Part shown: positions 53,916-61,559 of the stretch, in pieces | How positions within the stretch are numbered: position 1 is the stretch's first letter | How the letters are laid out: every line of letters begins with the position of its first letter | Source of the DNA: UBA10649 sp963793105 | GTDB lineage: Bacteria; Actinomycetota; Actinomycetes; S36-B12 | Reading direction: 5' to 3' | Length of the DNA stretch: 64,000 nt | NCBI GenBank assembly: GCA_963793105.1 | Contig: CAWBZB010000004.1 | Span: forward strand, 1,087,607-1,151,606 | Notes under the pieces: generated by a model | Database searches by the model: none | The model's input: only the letters and a program-made list of their open reading frames with translations | What the model was told of the DNA's origin: nothing | Translations under genes and position numbers: made by a program

Positions 53916-55043
53916 ATGGCGGGACGGGTGATCCTCTTCGGGGCAACCGGGTACACCGGTCGACTGACGGCCGAGGCCATGACCCGCGCCGGGCTCGCCC
54001 CCGTGCTCGCCGGTCGTTCCGCTGATTCGCTCGTCGACCTGACCGGCGAGATGGCGGGGTTCGGCCCCATCGACGCGCCCCCGACGTGGCAGTGTGCGGA
54101 TGCCGCGGACCCGGTCAGCGTTCGTTCTTTGGTGACCAGCCCGGACGACGTCCTGGTATCCACCGTGGGGCCGTTCACTCGGCTTGGTCGCCCGGCGGTC
54201 GACGCGGCGGTCGACCAGGGGTGCGGATACGTCGACTCGACCGGCGAGGCATCGTTCATCCGACGTGTCTTCGAGGAGGACGGTCCCCGGGCCCGGGCCA
54301 GCGGGGCACGCCTGCTGCCCGCGTTCGGCTACGACTTCGTCCCCGGCAACCTGGCGGCCGCCCTCGCCCTCCGCGATGCCCATGGCCGCGGCGGAGTGCC
54401 GGTGTCGGTCGAGGTCGGCTACTTCGTCCGCGGCACGATGCCCATGAGCAGCGGCACGCGAGCCACGTCGGTCGCCCTGGCCACGTCGCCGATCCTGGCG
54501 CTGCGCAACGGGACGGTCGTCGAGGGGCGCGGGGGCGTGCGGCCGTTCGAGGTGAATGGCCGCCCGCGCGAGGCGATGTCGATCGGCGGAAGTGAGATCT
54601 TCGCACTGCCGCGCCTGGATCCCGGGGTCCTCGACGTGAGCGTCTACCTCGGCTGGGCCGGCCGCCTGACGCGGGTCGCGCACGCTGCCGGTTCCCTGCT
54701 GGCGGCAGGTTCGCGGGTCCCTGGGCTCGGGAACCTGATGGGCGCGGGGATGGCCAAGGCGCTCGGCTCCGCGACCGGCGAGGGTCCCGATGCCGCGGAG
54801 CGGGCTGATGCGACCACGATCGTGGTCGCCCGAGCCTTGGACGGCGTCGGCCGTGAACTGAGCCGGGTACAGGTGGACGGCCCGAGCCCCTACGACCTCA
54901 CCGCTGAGCTACTCGCCTGGGCCGCCGCGATGCTGCTGACCGGGCAGGCGACGGCGACGGGGACGCTGGGTCCCGCCGATGCGTTCGGGATCGACGCACT
55001 CGAGAGCGGCTGCTCCGACATCGGGCTGCGCCGTGCCGACTGA
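53916..55043 (+). CDS. saccharopine dehydrogenase-like / trans-acting enoyl reductase family protein
   Basis: 375-aa NAD(P)-binding protein. The N-terminal Rossmann motif is VILFGATGYTGRLTAEAM; VLVSTVGPFTRLG, YVDSTGEASFIRR and LLPAFGYDFVPGNLAAAL are the family signature. Related actinobacterial proteins include the enoyl reductases that assist phthiocerol/phenolphthiocerol synthesis, but many are uncharacterised. It opens a cassette with the next two genes, overlapping the next by 11 bp. Confidence 0.85.
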   Translation: MAGRVILFGATGYTGRLTAEAMTRAGLAPVLAGRSADSLVDLTGEMAGFGPIDAPPTWQCADAADPVSVRSLVTSPDDVLVSTVGPFTRLGRPAVDAAVDQGCGYVDSTGEASFIRRVFEEDGPRARASGARLLPAFGYDFVPGNLAAALALRDAHGRGGVPVSVEVGYFVRGTMPMSSGTRATSVALATSPILALRNGTVVEGRGGVRPFEVNGRPREAMSIGGSEIFALPRLDPGVLDVSVYLGWAGRLTRVAHAAGSLLAAGSRVPGLGNLMGAGMAKALGSATGEGPDAAERADATTIVVARALDGVGRELSRVQVDGPSPYDLTAELLAWAAAMLLTGQATATGTLGPADAFGIDALESGCSDIGLRRAD

Positions 55044-55941
55044 CCTGGCGAACCGCACCGTGCGTCGCACGACGATCCTCGACGAGGCGACGTGGCGCGA
55101 GCGCGAGGAACGACATCGTGAACGGGTCGAGCCGTGGGTGCGGCCACGCCGCGAGCGCCGCAGCCGTGGAGTGGCCCACCCGGTCGACGACTTCCTGTTC
55201 GACTACTACCCGTATTCCGTCGGTCGGCTCACCGCATGGCATCCGGGGCACGGATCGATCCTGCAGGGCGACGTTGCGAGGTTCCTCGACCATCCGGACT
55301 ACGTACGTTACGAAGGCGGAGCCACCACATCGGCGGCCCGCCTGGGCCGGCATCGGGCCCGACTCGCCTTCGTCCGGCGGCTGCTGTCGGCCACCACCGA
55401 CCGTGAGCCCCAGTTCGGCTGCTTCGGCATGCACGAGTGGGCGATGGTCTACCGCCAGCCGGCCGACCGCGTTCGGCATCACGCCTACCCCCTGCGCCTG
55501 TCCCCCGGCCAGATCGCGGAGGTCGTGGACGGGATCGGCCTTCGGTGCACGCACATCGACGCCTACCGCTTCTTCACCGCCGAGGCGACGCCGCTCAACG
55601 CACACGTTCCAACGCGGTCGGAGCAGCACGAGTTCGAGCAGCCCGGCTGCCTGCACGCGAACATGGACCTGTACAAGTACTCCATGTGGTTCCAGCCGTT
55701 CGTGCCGAGCGAGCTCGTCGGCGACTGCTTCGCACTGGCACGGCAGGCGCGCGAGCTCGACATGCGGGCCGCGCCCTACGACCTCACCGAGCTCGGCTAC
55801 GACCCGATACCCATGGAGACACCGGAAGGCAGGCGCGGGTATGTGCGCGAGCAGCAGGACCTGGCGGAGGCGGCCGGCCGGCTGCGCGCCCGCCTGCTCA
55901 CGGCGATCGACGTCCTGGCACGGGAGGTGATCCGGGCATGA
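55033..55941 (+). CDS. conserved protein commonly labelled 3-methyladenine DNA glycosylase (role unproven)
   Basis: 302 aa from GTG 55033. Conserved blocks: HPVDDFLFDYYPYSVGRL, FGCFGMHEWAMVY, YPLRLSPGQIAEVV, LRCTHIDAYRFFT, EQPGCLHANMDLYKY, and YDLTELGYDPIPMETPEGR. These are rich in His, Cys, Asp and Tyr and have none of the helix-hairpin-helix features of known 3-methyladenine glycosylases. The usual database label therefore looks unreliable, and a metal-dependent enzyme is possible. It overlaps both neighbours in the cassette. Confidence 0.72.
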   Translation: MPTDLANRTVRRTTILDEATWREREERHRERVEPWVRPRRERRSRGVAHPVDDFLFDYYPYSVGRLTAWHPGHGSILQGDVARFLDHPDYVRYEGGATTSAARLGRHRARLAFVRRLLSATTDREPQFGCFGMHEWAMVYRQPADRVRHHAYPLRLSPGQIAEVVDGIGLRCTHIDAYRFFTAEATPLNAHVPTRSEQHEFEQPGCLHANMDLYKYSMWFQPFVPSELVGDCFALARQARELDMRAAPYDLTELGYDPIPMETPEGRRGYVREQQDLAEAAGRLRARLLTAIDVLAREVIRA

Positions 55942-56789
55942 CGACTACCCCGGCGAGCGCCTCGGATCTCGTGGCATGGGAGACCGAGCACCTGGCCGAT
56001 CTCTCGCTCGGCTACCCCGCCAACCACTTCGCGTGGCGGATCGCCCTCGACTCGGCACGCACGGCAAAGGCGAGGACGCTGGTCGAGATCGGTGTCGGCC
56101 GAGGCAACGGTGTCGCCCACGTCCTGGGCGCCGGACTCACCTTCTCCGGGATCGATCACGATCCCGAGTGCGTCTCAGCCACCCGCTCTGCGCTGGTCGC
56201 CCTGGGGGCAGATCCCGATGCTGTCCTTCTCGCGGACATCGAGGATCCGGACTCGTGTCTCGCGCTGCCCGGAGCCGGGTCCTTCGACATGCTCGTGGCC
56301 CTGGGGATCATGCCCCATGTCGAGGATCCGGCCGGCGCGGTCCGCGCGATGGCCGCTCTCGTGCGCCCGGGCGGAGAGATGTTCCTGGAGTTCCGCAACA
56401 GCCTGTTCTCGCTTGTCACGTTCAACCGGCTGACCCGCCAGTTCATCCTCGACGACCTGCTCGGCTCGGTGTCGGACGAGATGCGCGCGCGGGCTGGTCG
56501 ATTCGTGGACGACCGCGTCGACGTCTCCCGGCCTCCCCTCCCCTCCGGTACGTCCGAGGCCCGCTATCACAACCCGCTGGCACTGCCCGCCTGGTTCGCC
56601 GGAATCGGGTTCGAGGGGGTGTCCGTGCATCCCTTCCACTACCACGCGGCGATGCCGGTGCTCGAGGCCGAGGACCCGCAGGCGTTCCGCAACGAGTCGC
56701 TCGCCCTCGAGTCCGACACCAGCGGATGGCGCGGGCTGTTCCTGTGCTCGGCCTTCCTCGTCAGGCTCGTGCGCCCGCAGCCCGCCTAG
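55938..56789 (+). CDS. class I SAM-dependent methyltransferase (third gene of the cassette)
   Basis: 283-aa enzyme. Motif I is TLVEIGVGRGNGVAHVLG, then an acidic motif in FSGIDHDPECVSA and MLVALGIMPHVEDP; VRPGGEMFLEFRN is post-motif. The ATG at 55938 overlaps the previous stop as ATGA. The substrate is unknown; coupling to the two previous genes implies the same pathway. Its TAG stop shares a CTAG palindrome with the stop of the convergent MFS gene. Confidence 0.83.
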   Translation: MTTTPASASDLVAWETEHLADLSLGYPANHFAWRIALDSARTAKARTLVEIGVGRGNGVAHVLGAGLTFSGIDHDPECVSATRSALVALGADPDAVLLADIEDPDSCLALPGAGSFDMLVALGIMPHVEDPAGAVRAMAALVRPGGEMFLEFRNSLFSLVTFNRLTRQFILDDLLGSVSDEMRARAGRFVDDRVDVSRPPLPSGTSEARYHNPLALPAWFAGIGFEGVSVHPFHYHAAMPVLEAEDPQAFRNESLALESDTSGWRGLFLCSAFLVRLVRPQPA

Positions 56790-58342
56790 GCCTGGACCTT
56801 CTCGTCCGCACCGCGACTGCCGGAGCGATCCTTGACGATCCCACGGGGGCCGAACACGAGCACCACGACGGCGACGGCGATCAGCACCCCGCCCGCCACC
56901 ATGACCGCGGACGAGACGCCACTGGCGAAGGCCTCGTTGGCAGCCGCGACCAGCGCCTCCCCACGCGGACCGAACTGCTCCATGGGCGCCATCTGGACGA
57001 AGGCGATCGAGTCCTGCACGGCCTCCGCGGCCTGGGTCGGCAGTCCGGCGACCGCATCGGCCATGCCGTTGCGGTACCCGCTGTTGAGGACGCTGCCGAG
57101 CACGGCGATCCCGAACGCACTGCCGACCTCTCGAGCCGTGTCGTTGACCGCGGACGCGACCCCCTGCTTGCTCGTCGGGAGCGCGGAGACGATCGCGGTG
57201 GTGGCCGGCGTACCGGCCAGGCCCATGCCGGCGGCGAAGACGACCAATCCGACCGCGAACTGCCAGTAGACCATCTCGGTTCCCAGGCGGGAGATGATGA
57301 AGAAGCCGATCGCGATCAGCGTCAGTCCGAGTGCCCCCACCCGCGCGAAGCCGATGCGATCGGCCAGCCGTGGAGCCATCCGCGCCGTCGGGATGAGGAC
57401 GAAGGGCATGGGCAGCATGCAGGTCGCGGCGCCCAGTGCCGAGTAGCCGTTCACGAACTGCAGGTACTGCATGACGATGAAGAAGAAGCCGAAGGCGGCG
57501 AAGAACTGCGCCGTGATCGACAGTGACCCGGTCCCGAACCCGCGCAGCAGGAACAGGCGGGGGTCCAGCATCGGCGCCTCCTTGCGCAGCTCCACGAGCA
57601 CGAAGGCGATCAGGGCGGCGAAGCCACCGACCAGGGCGCCGACCACCCACGGGTCGTCCCAGCCGGCCGTCGGACCCTCGATGATCCCGAAGACGAGGAA
57701 GGACACCGCCACGAGCGACAGGAGGGCGCTCACCGGGTCGAGGGTGGGCGGGTGGGAGTCACGACTCGAGGGGATCACCGCGATCGTGCCGACCAAGGCG
57801 ATCGCCGCCAGGACCACGTTGAGGACGAAGAACGAGTTCCACTCGAACCACTCCAGCAGCAGTCCGGCCCCGAAGAGCCCGATCACGGCACCGCCACCGG
57901 CGACGCCGACCCACACGCCGACCGCCTTGCCACGCTCCTCGGGCGGGAACGACGTCGTGATGATGGACAGCGTCGTGGGCATGACGAAGGCGGCACCCAC
58001 GCCCATCAGGGCGCGGTAGGCGATGAGCAGGGTCGGATCCGAGGTCAGCGCCGCGGCTCCCGCGGCGAGGCCGAAGATCACGAGGCCGACCATGAGGATG
58101 ATGCGCCGCCCGAACCGGTCGCCGACCGCCCCGGAGAAGAGCAGCAGGCCGGCGAACACGACCGTGTAGGCGTCGACGATCCACTGCATCTGCGTGATGG
58201 TCGCCCCGGTCTCGACCGCGAGACTCGGCAGCGCCACGTTGAGTCCGCTCACGGCGGAGACGACCATCATCAGCGCAATGGCCACCACCGCCAGGATCGC
58301 GCGCCGACGGCGGGGGCTGGTGATCATCAGGTCCTCGGCCAT
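56786..58342 (-). CDS. MFS multidrug exporter (DHA2, 14-helix type)
   Basis: 518-aa drug:proton antiporter family protein. The N-terminal TM1 is RAILAVVAIALMMVVSAVSGLNVALPSL with QWIVDAYTVVFAGLLLFSGAVGDRFGRR (motif A, GxxxDRxGRR) and a motif C-like GVGAAFVMPTTLSII. Fourteen helices are visible. The ATG at 58342 has AGGAG 7 nt upstream. It diverges from a TetR gene across a 16-bp palindrome, so it is likely de-repressed by its substrate. Confidence 0.9.
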   Translation of the reverse strand: MAEDLMITSPRRRRAILAVVAIALMMVVSAVSGLNVALPSLAVETGATITQMQWIVDAYTVVFAGLLLFSGAVGDRFGRRIILMVGLVIFGLAAGAAALTSDPTLLIAYRALMGVGAAFVMPTTLSIITTSFPPEERGKAVGVWVGVAGGGAVIGLFGAGLLLEWFEWNSFFVLNVVLAAIALVGTIAVIPSSRDSHPPTLDPVSALLSLVAVSFLVFGIIEGPTAGWDDPWVVGALVGGFAALIAFVLVELRKEAPMLDPRLFLLRGFGTGSLSITAQFFAAFGFFFIVMQYLQFVNGYSALGAATCMLPMPFVLIPTARMAPRLADRIGFARVGALGLTLIAIGFFIISRLGTEMVYWQFAVGLVVFAAGMGLAGTPATTAIVSALPTSKQGVASAVNDTAREVGSAFGIAVLGSVLNSGYRNGMADAVAGLPTQAAEAVQDSIAFVQMAPMEQFGPRGEALVAAANEAFASGVSSAVMVAGGVLIAVAVVVLVFGPRGIVKDRSGSRGADEKVQA

Positions 58343-58362
58343 GTGGGCTCCTGGGCTCGTAT

Positions 58363-58378
58363 TTCCACGTCAGTGGAA
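58363..58378. promoter_or_regulatory. TetR operator in the MFS/TetR divergent promoter
   Basis: Perfect inverted repeat TTCCAC-GTCA-GTGGAA. It ends 1 bp before the TetR-gene -10 hexamer and 21 bp before the MFS start, where it could control both genes. Confidence 0.7.
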
Positions 58379-58379
58379 T

Positions 58380-58385
58380 TAGACT
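58380..58385 (+). promoter_or_regulatory. -10 element of leaderless TetR gene
   Basis: TAGACT, then 7 nt, then GTG at 58393. Confidence 0.5.
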
Positions 58386-58392
58386 AGCCGAC

Positions 58393-59031
58393 GTGACTGC
58401 GACCGGCAAGGACCACGTGATCGGGCATGATGACGGCGTGACCGGACCTGCCCCGGCCGGCCGGCGGCCGGGCCGCCCCGATACGCGCGTCCAGATCCTG
58501 TCCGCCGCGCGCGAGCTGTTCGCCGCCTTGGGGTACGACCGCACCACGATCCGGGGCGTCGCCGAGGCTGCCGGCGTCGACTCCCGGCTCGTCACGCACT
58601 ACTTCGGGTCCAAGCAGCGGCTCTTCGTGGCCGCCGCGGAGCCGCCCATCGACCCGGCGACGGTGCTGCCGGCGCTGCTCCAGGGTGCGGACGATCCGGC
58701 AGCGGCGTTCGCGGGCTTCATCGCCGCCCTGATGGACGATCCCGACTACCGCCGCCTGTCGACCGGACTCATCAGGGCGGCGGCCTCCGAACCCGAGGCA
58801 GCCGACATGGCGCGGGAGTTCCTCACCACGCGCATGCTGATGCCGGCAGCACGCCTGCTCGGCACGGACTCACCGGACCTCCGGGCGTCACTGCTGGCTG
58901 CCCAGATCGTCGGACTCGTGTTCACGCGCAACATCATCCGCTTCGAGCCGCTCGTGCAGGCGGACCGGGCGTCGCTGGCCGCAGCCTTGACCCCCGTGGT
59001 CCGGCACTACCTGTTCGCCCCGCTGACCTAG
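58393..59031 (+). CDS. TetR-family repressor of the adjacent MFS exporter
   Basis: 212-aa regulator. The HTH is ELFAALGYDRTTIRGVAEAAGVDSRLVTHYFGSKQRLF, the standard TetR N-terminal domain, and the ligand domain resembles TetR_C family members (ALMDDPDYRRLSTGLIRAAASEPEAADM). GTG at 58393 is supported by the -10 spacing; a GTG at 58438 is an alternative. Confidence 0.9.
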   Translation: MTATGKDHVIGHDDGVTGPAPAGRRPGRPDTRVQILSAARELFAALGYDRTTIRGVAEAAGVDSRLVTHYFGSKQRLFVAAAEPPIDPATVLPALLQGADDPAAAFAGFIAALMDDPDYRRLSTGLIRAAASEPEAADMAREFLTTRMLMPAARLLGTDSPDLRASLLAAQIVGLVFTRNIIRFEPLVQADRASLAAALTPVVRHYLFAPLT

Positions 59032-59051
59032 CCGTCGTCGTTCGCCGTGGG

Positions 59052-59441
59052 TCAGCCAGGTCCGGGAGTGGCCTTCTTGTAGGTGCGCCATGGCCCGGGG
59101 AGCAGCCAGATGAACATCCCGAGGACCCACACGATCAGCGTGCCCCAGACCCAGCCCCAGCCGTTGATGTCCAGGCCGTCGGTGAACAGAGAGGTGAGGA
59201 ACAGCGCCAGGAACGTGGAGAACAGTCCGGTCAACGCCACGATCGAGCCGGCGTTGCGCACCAGGAACTTGAGCACGAGCCACGTGAACACGGCACTGAG
59301 GATCGCGAAGATCACGAGGCTGATCAGGAAGCCGGTGACCCCGTTGATCTGGAACATGTCGCCGAGGATCAGTGCGGCGAGGAGGAGACCGATGGCGTTG
59401 CCGCCCAGTCCGAGGATCCAACCGAGGAGGAATCGAGGCAT
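59052..59441 (-). CDS. small membrane protein of the phage_holin_4_2-like family
   Basis: 129-aa protein of four helices (LLGWILGLGGNAIGLLLAALIL; GFLISLVIFAILSAVFTWLVLKFLV; a third near 65-90; WVWGTLIVWVLGMFIWLL). Matches the superfamily IV holin-like/DUF proteins that are common chromosomal genes. No phage genes surround it. The ATG at 59441 has TACCCT 6 nt upstream. Confidence 0.75.
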   Translation of the reverse strand: MPRFLLGWILGLGGNAIGLLLAALILGDMFQINGVTGFLISLVIFAILSAVFTWLVLKFLVRNAGSIVALTGLFSTFLALFLTSLFTDGLDINGWGWVWGTLIVWVLGMFIWLLPGPWRTYKKATPGPG

Positions 59442-59447
59442 GGCGTC

Positions 59448-59453
59448 AGGGTA
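59448..59453 (-). promoter_or_regulatory. -10 element of leaderless membrane-protein gene
   Basis: Minus-strand TACCCT, then 6 nt, then ATG at 59441. Confidence 0.45.
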
Positions 59454-59492
59454 GTGCTCGGCGGGGCCGGAACGGCGGATTTCCGCAGGCGC

Positions 59493-60878
59493 CTACCACC
59501 GAGGCAGCGACTTGCCCGGGTTGAGGATGTTCTCCGGGTCCCATGCCCTCTTGATCCGCGCGTGCAGGCCGGCGGCGACCTCGTCGAGCTCGCGGCCGAG
59601 CCCCCGCTGCTTGAGGTTGCCGATCCCGTGCTCTCCGGAGACGGTGCCGCCCAGGGCGAGGGAGAGGTCGACGATGTCGTCGAACGCCAGCAGGGCGCGC
59701 GCCGACGCCGCCTCGTCGCCTCGCTCCGTCACGATCGTCGGGTGCAGGTTGCCGTCACCCGCATGACCGAAGGTGCAGATCGTCACGTCGTGCTCCTGCG
59801 CGATGTCCTGGATGCGCACCATCGCCTCGGCCAGCCTCGATCGAGGCACGGCGATGTCGTCGAGCAGCCAGTCCCCGAGCTCCTCCATGGCCGGGATGGC
59901 CATCCGGCGAGCGCCGAGCAGCAGCTCGGACTCCGCCTCGTCCTGCGACCGGTAGCCCTCCCCCGCACCATGCTCCATGCAGATCTCGATGAGCCGGTCG
60001 GCATCGGCCAGCGAGGCGCCCTGTCCGCCGTCGGTCTGCGCGACGAGCAGTGCGCCAGCATTCACGTCGAGGCCCATCGGACGCCATGCCTGGACCACCC
60101 TGACGGTCTGCTGATCCATCAGCTCGAGCATGCTCGGCGTCAGTTCCGCCATGATCGCGGCCGTCGCCCGACCCGCATTCGCCACGTCATCGAAGAAGGC
60201 GACGGCCGTGGTGGCCGGCGGCGGCGGCGGCTTCAGCCGCAGCCTGGCCATCGTGACGATGCCCAGCGTGCCCTCGGATCCAACCATCAGCCCAGCGAGG
60301 TCGTAGCCCGCCACTCCCTTGACCGTGCGTCGGCCCAGTCGCGTCACGCTCCCGTCCGCGAGCACGACCTCCAGTCCCAGGACGGCGTCCCTGGTCACTC
60401 CGTACTTCACGCAGCACAGGCCACCAGCGTTGGTGTTGACGTTTCCGCCGATCGAGCAGAAGTCCTTGCTCGCCGGATCGGGCGCGTACCAGAGCCCGTG
60501 ACTCATGACATGGTCACGGAGCTCGGTGTTCATGATCCCCGGCTGAGTCTCGACGTACCCGTCGGTGCCGTTGACCTCCAGGACGTGGCGCATGCGCTCG
60601 ACGCACACGACGAGCGACCCGTCGATGGCGTTGCTGCCGCCGGTCAGCCCCGAGCCCGCGCCCCTGGGAACGACGGGGACCCGCTCCGCGTGTGCCGCGG
60701 CCATCACAGCGGACACCTGCTCCGTGGTTCGGGGGAACACGACGGCGAACGGCTCGCCCGCCGCGGACCCCGTGGACCGGTCGCGGGTATAGGACTGCAG
60801 GATGTCCGGATCCGTGACAACGTCGCGGCCGTCGAGCGCGGCATCACAGGCGGCGAGCACCGCGTCCTCGGGAGTCAC
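59493..60878 (-). CDS. FAD-linked oxidase (glycolate oxidase GlcD / D-lactate dehydrogenase type)
   Basis: 461-aa VAO-family flavoprotein. FAD-binding region: VVFPRTTEQVSAVMAAAHAERVPVVPRGAGSGLTGG, then SIGGNVNTNAGGLCCVKYGVTRDAVLGLEVVL. The C-terminal catalytic part includes GHAGDGNLHPTI and GTVSGEHGIGNLKQRGL (His pair). It probably oxidises D-lactate or glycolate to the quinone pool. GTG at 60878 has TAGCGT 6 nt upstream. Confidence 0.91.
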   Translation of the reverse strand: MTPEDAVLAACDAALDGRDVVTDPDILQSYTRDRSTGSAAGEPFAVVFPRTTEQVSAVMAAAHAERVPVVPRGAGSGLTGGSNAIDGSLVVCVERMRHVLEVNGTDGYVETQPGIMNTELRDHVMSHGLWYAPDPASKDFCSIGGNVNTNAGGLCCVKYGVTRDAVLGLEVVLADGSVTRLGRRTVKGVAGYDLAGLMVGSEGTLGIVTMARLRLKPPPPPATTAVAFFDDVANAGRATAAIMAELTPSMLELMDQQTVRVVQAWRPMGLDVNAGALLVAQTDGGQGASLADADRLIEICMEHGAGEGYRSQDEAESELLLGARRMAIPAMEELGDWLLDDIAVPRSRLAEAMVRIQDIAQEHDVTICTFGHAGDGNLHPTIVTERGDEAASARALLAFDDIVDLSLALGGTVSGEHGIGNLKQRGLGRELDEVAAGLHARIKRAWDPENILNPGKSLPRW

Positions 60879-60884
60879 GTCGGC

Positions 60885-60890
60885 ACGCTA
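60885..60890 (-). promoter_or_regulatory. -10 element of leaderless FAD oxidase gene
   Basis: Minus-strand TAGCGT, then 6 nt, then GTG at 60878. Confidence 0.5.
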
Positions 60891-60916
60891 GCGCGAGAGC
60901 CGGCCAACCGCCCGAC

Positions 60917-61171
60917 TCAGGGCCGGTGACAGCCCGTGCGCAGCAGCGCCTCGCGCTCGACGCCTTCGGCCGTGACTGTCAGTCTGCGCCGGTCTGCCAA
61001 CGCGATGATGGCGCCCACCAGTCGGAATGAGTGGCCGTCTGGCCCCGACCGCGCGTGACGACGCATCGCAGCGGTGTCGAAGGCCATCATCGAGGCGTCC
61101 GGCAAGGCGTTGAGGGCCAGCGTGACCAGATCCGCGGACGGGTCCGACTCGGGATTCCGGTCGTTGACCAT
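60917..61171 (-). pseudogene. EAL-domain relic (internally deleted c-di-GMP signalling gene)
   Basis: 84-aa frame from ATG 61171. The N-terminus (LALNALPDASMMAFDTAAM) looks like the beginning of a PAS-type sensor. The C-terminus (RLVGAIIALADRRRLTVTAEGVERE, then LLRTGCHRP) matches the last part of an EAL phosphodiesterase domain with its AEGVE motif. Everything between, including catalytic residues, is missing. A run of nine G lies just upstream of the start on the coding strand. It is probably a non-functional remnant, unless used as a small regulatory protein. Confidence 0.55.
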
Positions 61172-61301
61172 CGCCTTCCCCCCCCCACACCCACGGGGGC
61201 GCCCCGAAACTCTACGCACCGCCGCACCGCGTTGCGACCGCAGCGCGCCGCCCATCCTGGTGGCCGCAGGAGGGCACCCGGTGATCCTGCGACGGGTTCC
61301 T

Positions 61302-61307
61302 TAGACT
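61302..61307 (+). promoter_or_regulatory. -10 element of tRNA-Arg
   Basis: TAGACT 31 bp before the mature 5' end, giving a short pre-tRNA leader that contains an inverted repeat around GAATTC. The 167-bp gap from 61172 holds nothing else recognisable. Confidence 0.45.
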
Positions 61308-61338
61308 GGGCCACCGCCGCGAATTCGGCGGATATCCC

Positions 61339-61411
61339 GGCTCCGTAGCTCAGGGGATAGAGCAGAGGTTTCCTAAACCTTGTGTCGCAGGTTCGAATCC
61401 TGCCGGGGCCA
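61339..61411 (+). tRNA. tRNA-Arg (anticodon CCT)
   Basis: 73-nt cloverleaf GGCTCCGTAGCTCAGGGG to CGGGGCCA. The anticodon loop TTCCTAA gives CCT, reading AGG, a rare arginine codon. The T-arm GTTCGAAT is standard. CCA follows directly at 61412-61414. Confidence 0.95.
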
Positions 61412-61531
61412 CCACGCTCTGTTTGGTTCCGCCTGATCCGTGACACTCCTGATCATGCCTGTGGCGCTGAGTGCCGCGGCGGGCGGTCACGCACGCGCGA
61501 TCGGGCCATTCCCTTCTCACCGGGCGAGGCG

Positions 61532-61537
61532 TACCTT
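61532..61537 (+). promoter_or_regulatory. candidate -10 of methyltransferase gene
   Basis: TACCTT about 22 nt before ATG 61560, leaving a short leader with GGAGG. The rest of the 148-bp gap after tRNA-Arg shows no clear terminator. Confidence 0.35.
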
Positions 61538-61559
61538 CGGGTCGACCTGAGGAGGTCCC

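Noticed and set aside
59052..59441. Prophage signal from the holin-like gene
   Set aside because: No integrase, terminase, capsid or lysin gene is near; this holin-like family is common in bacterial chromosomes.
61339..61411. tRNA-Arg as an integration site
   Set aside because: No duplicated 3' tRNA segment or integrase was found in the flanking sequence inside the window.
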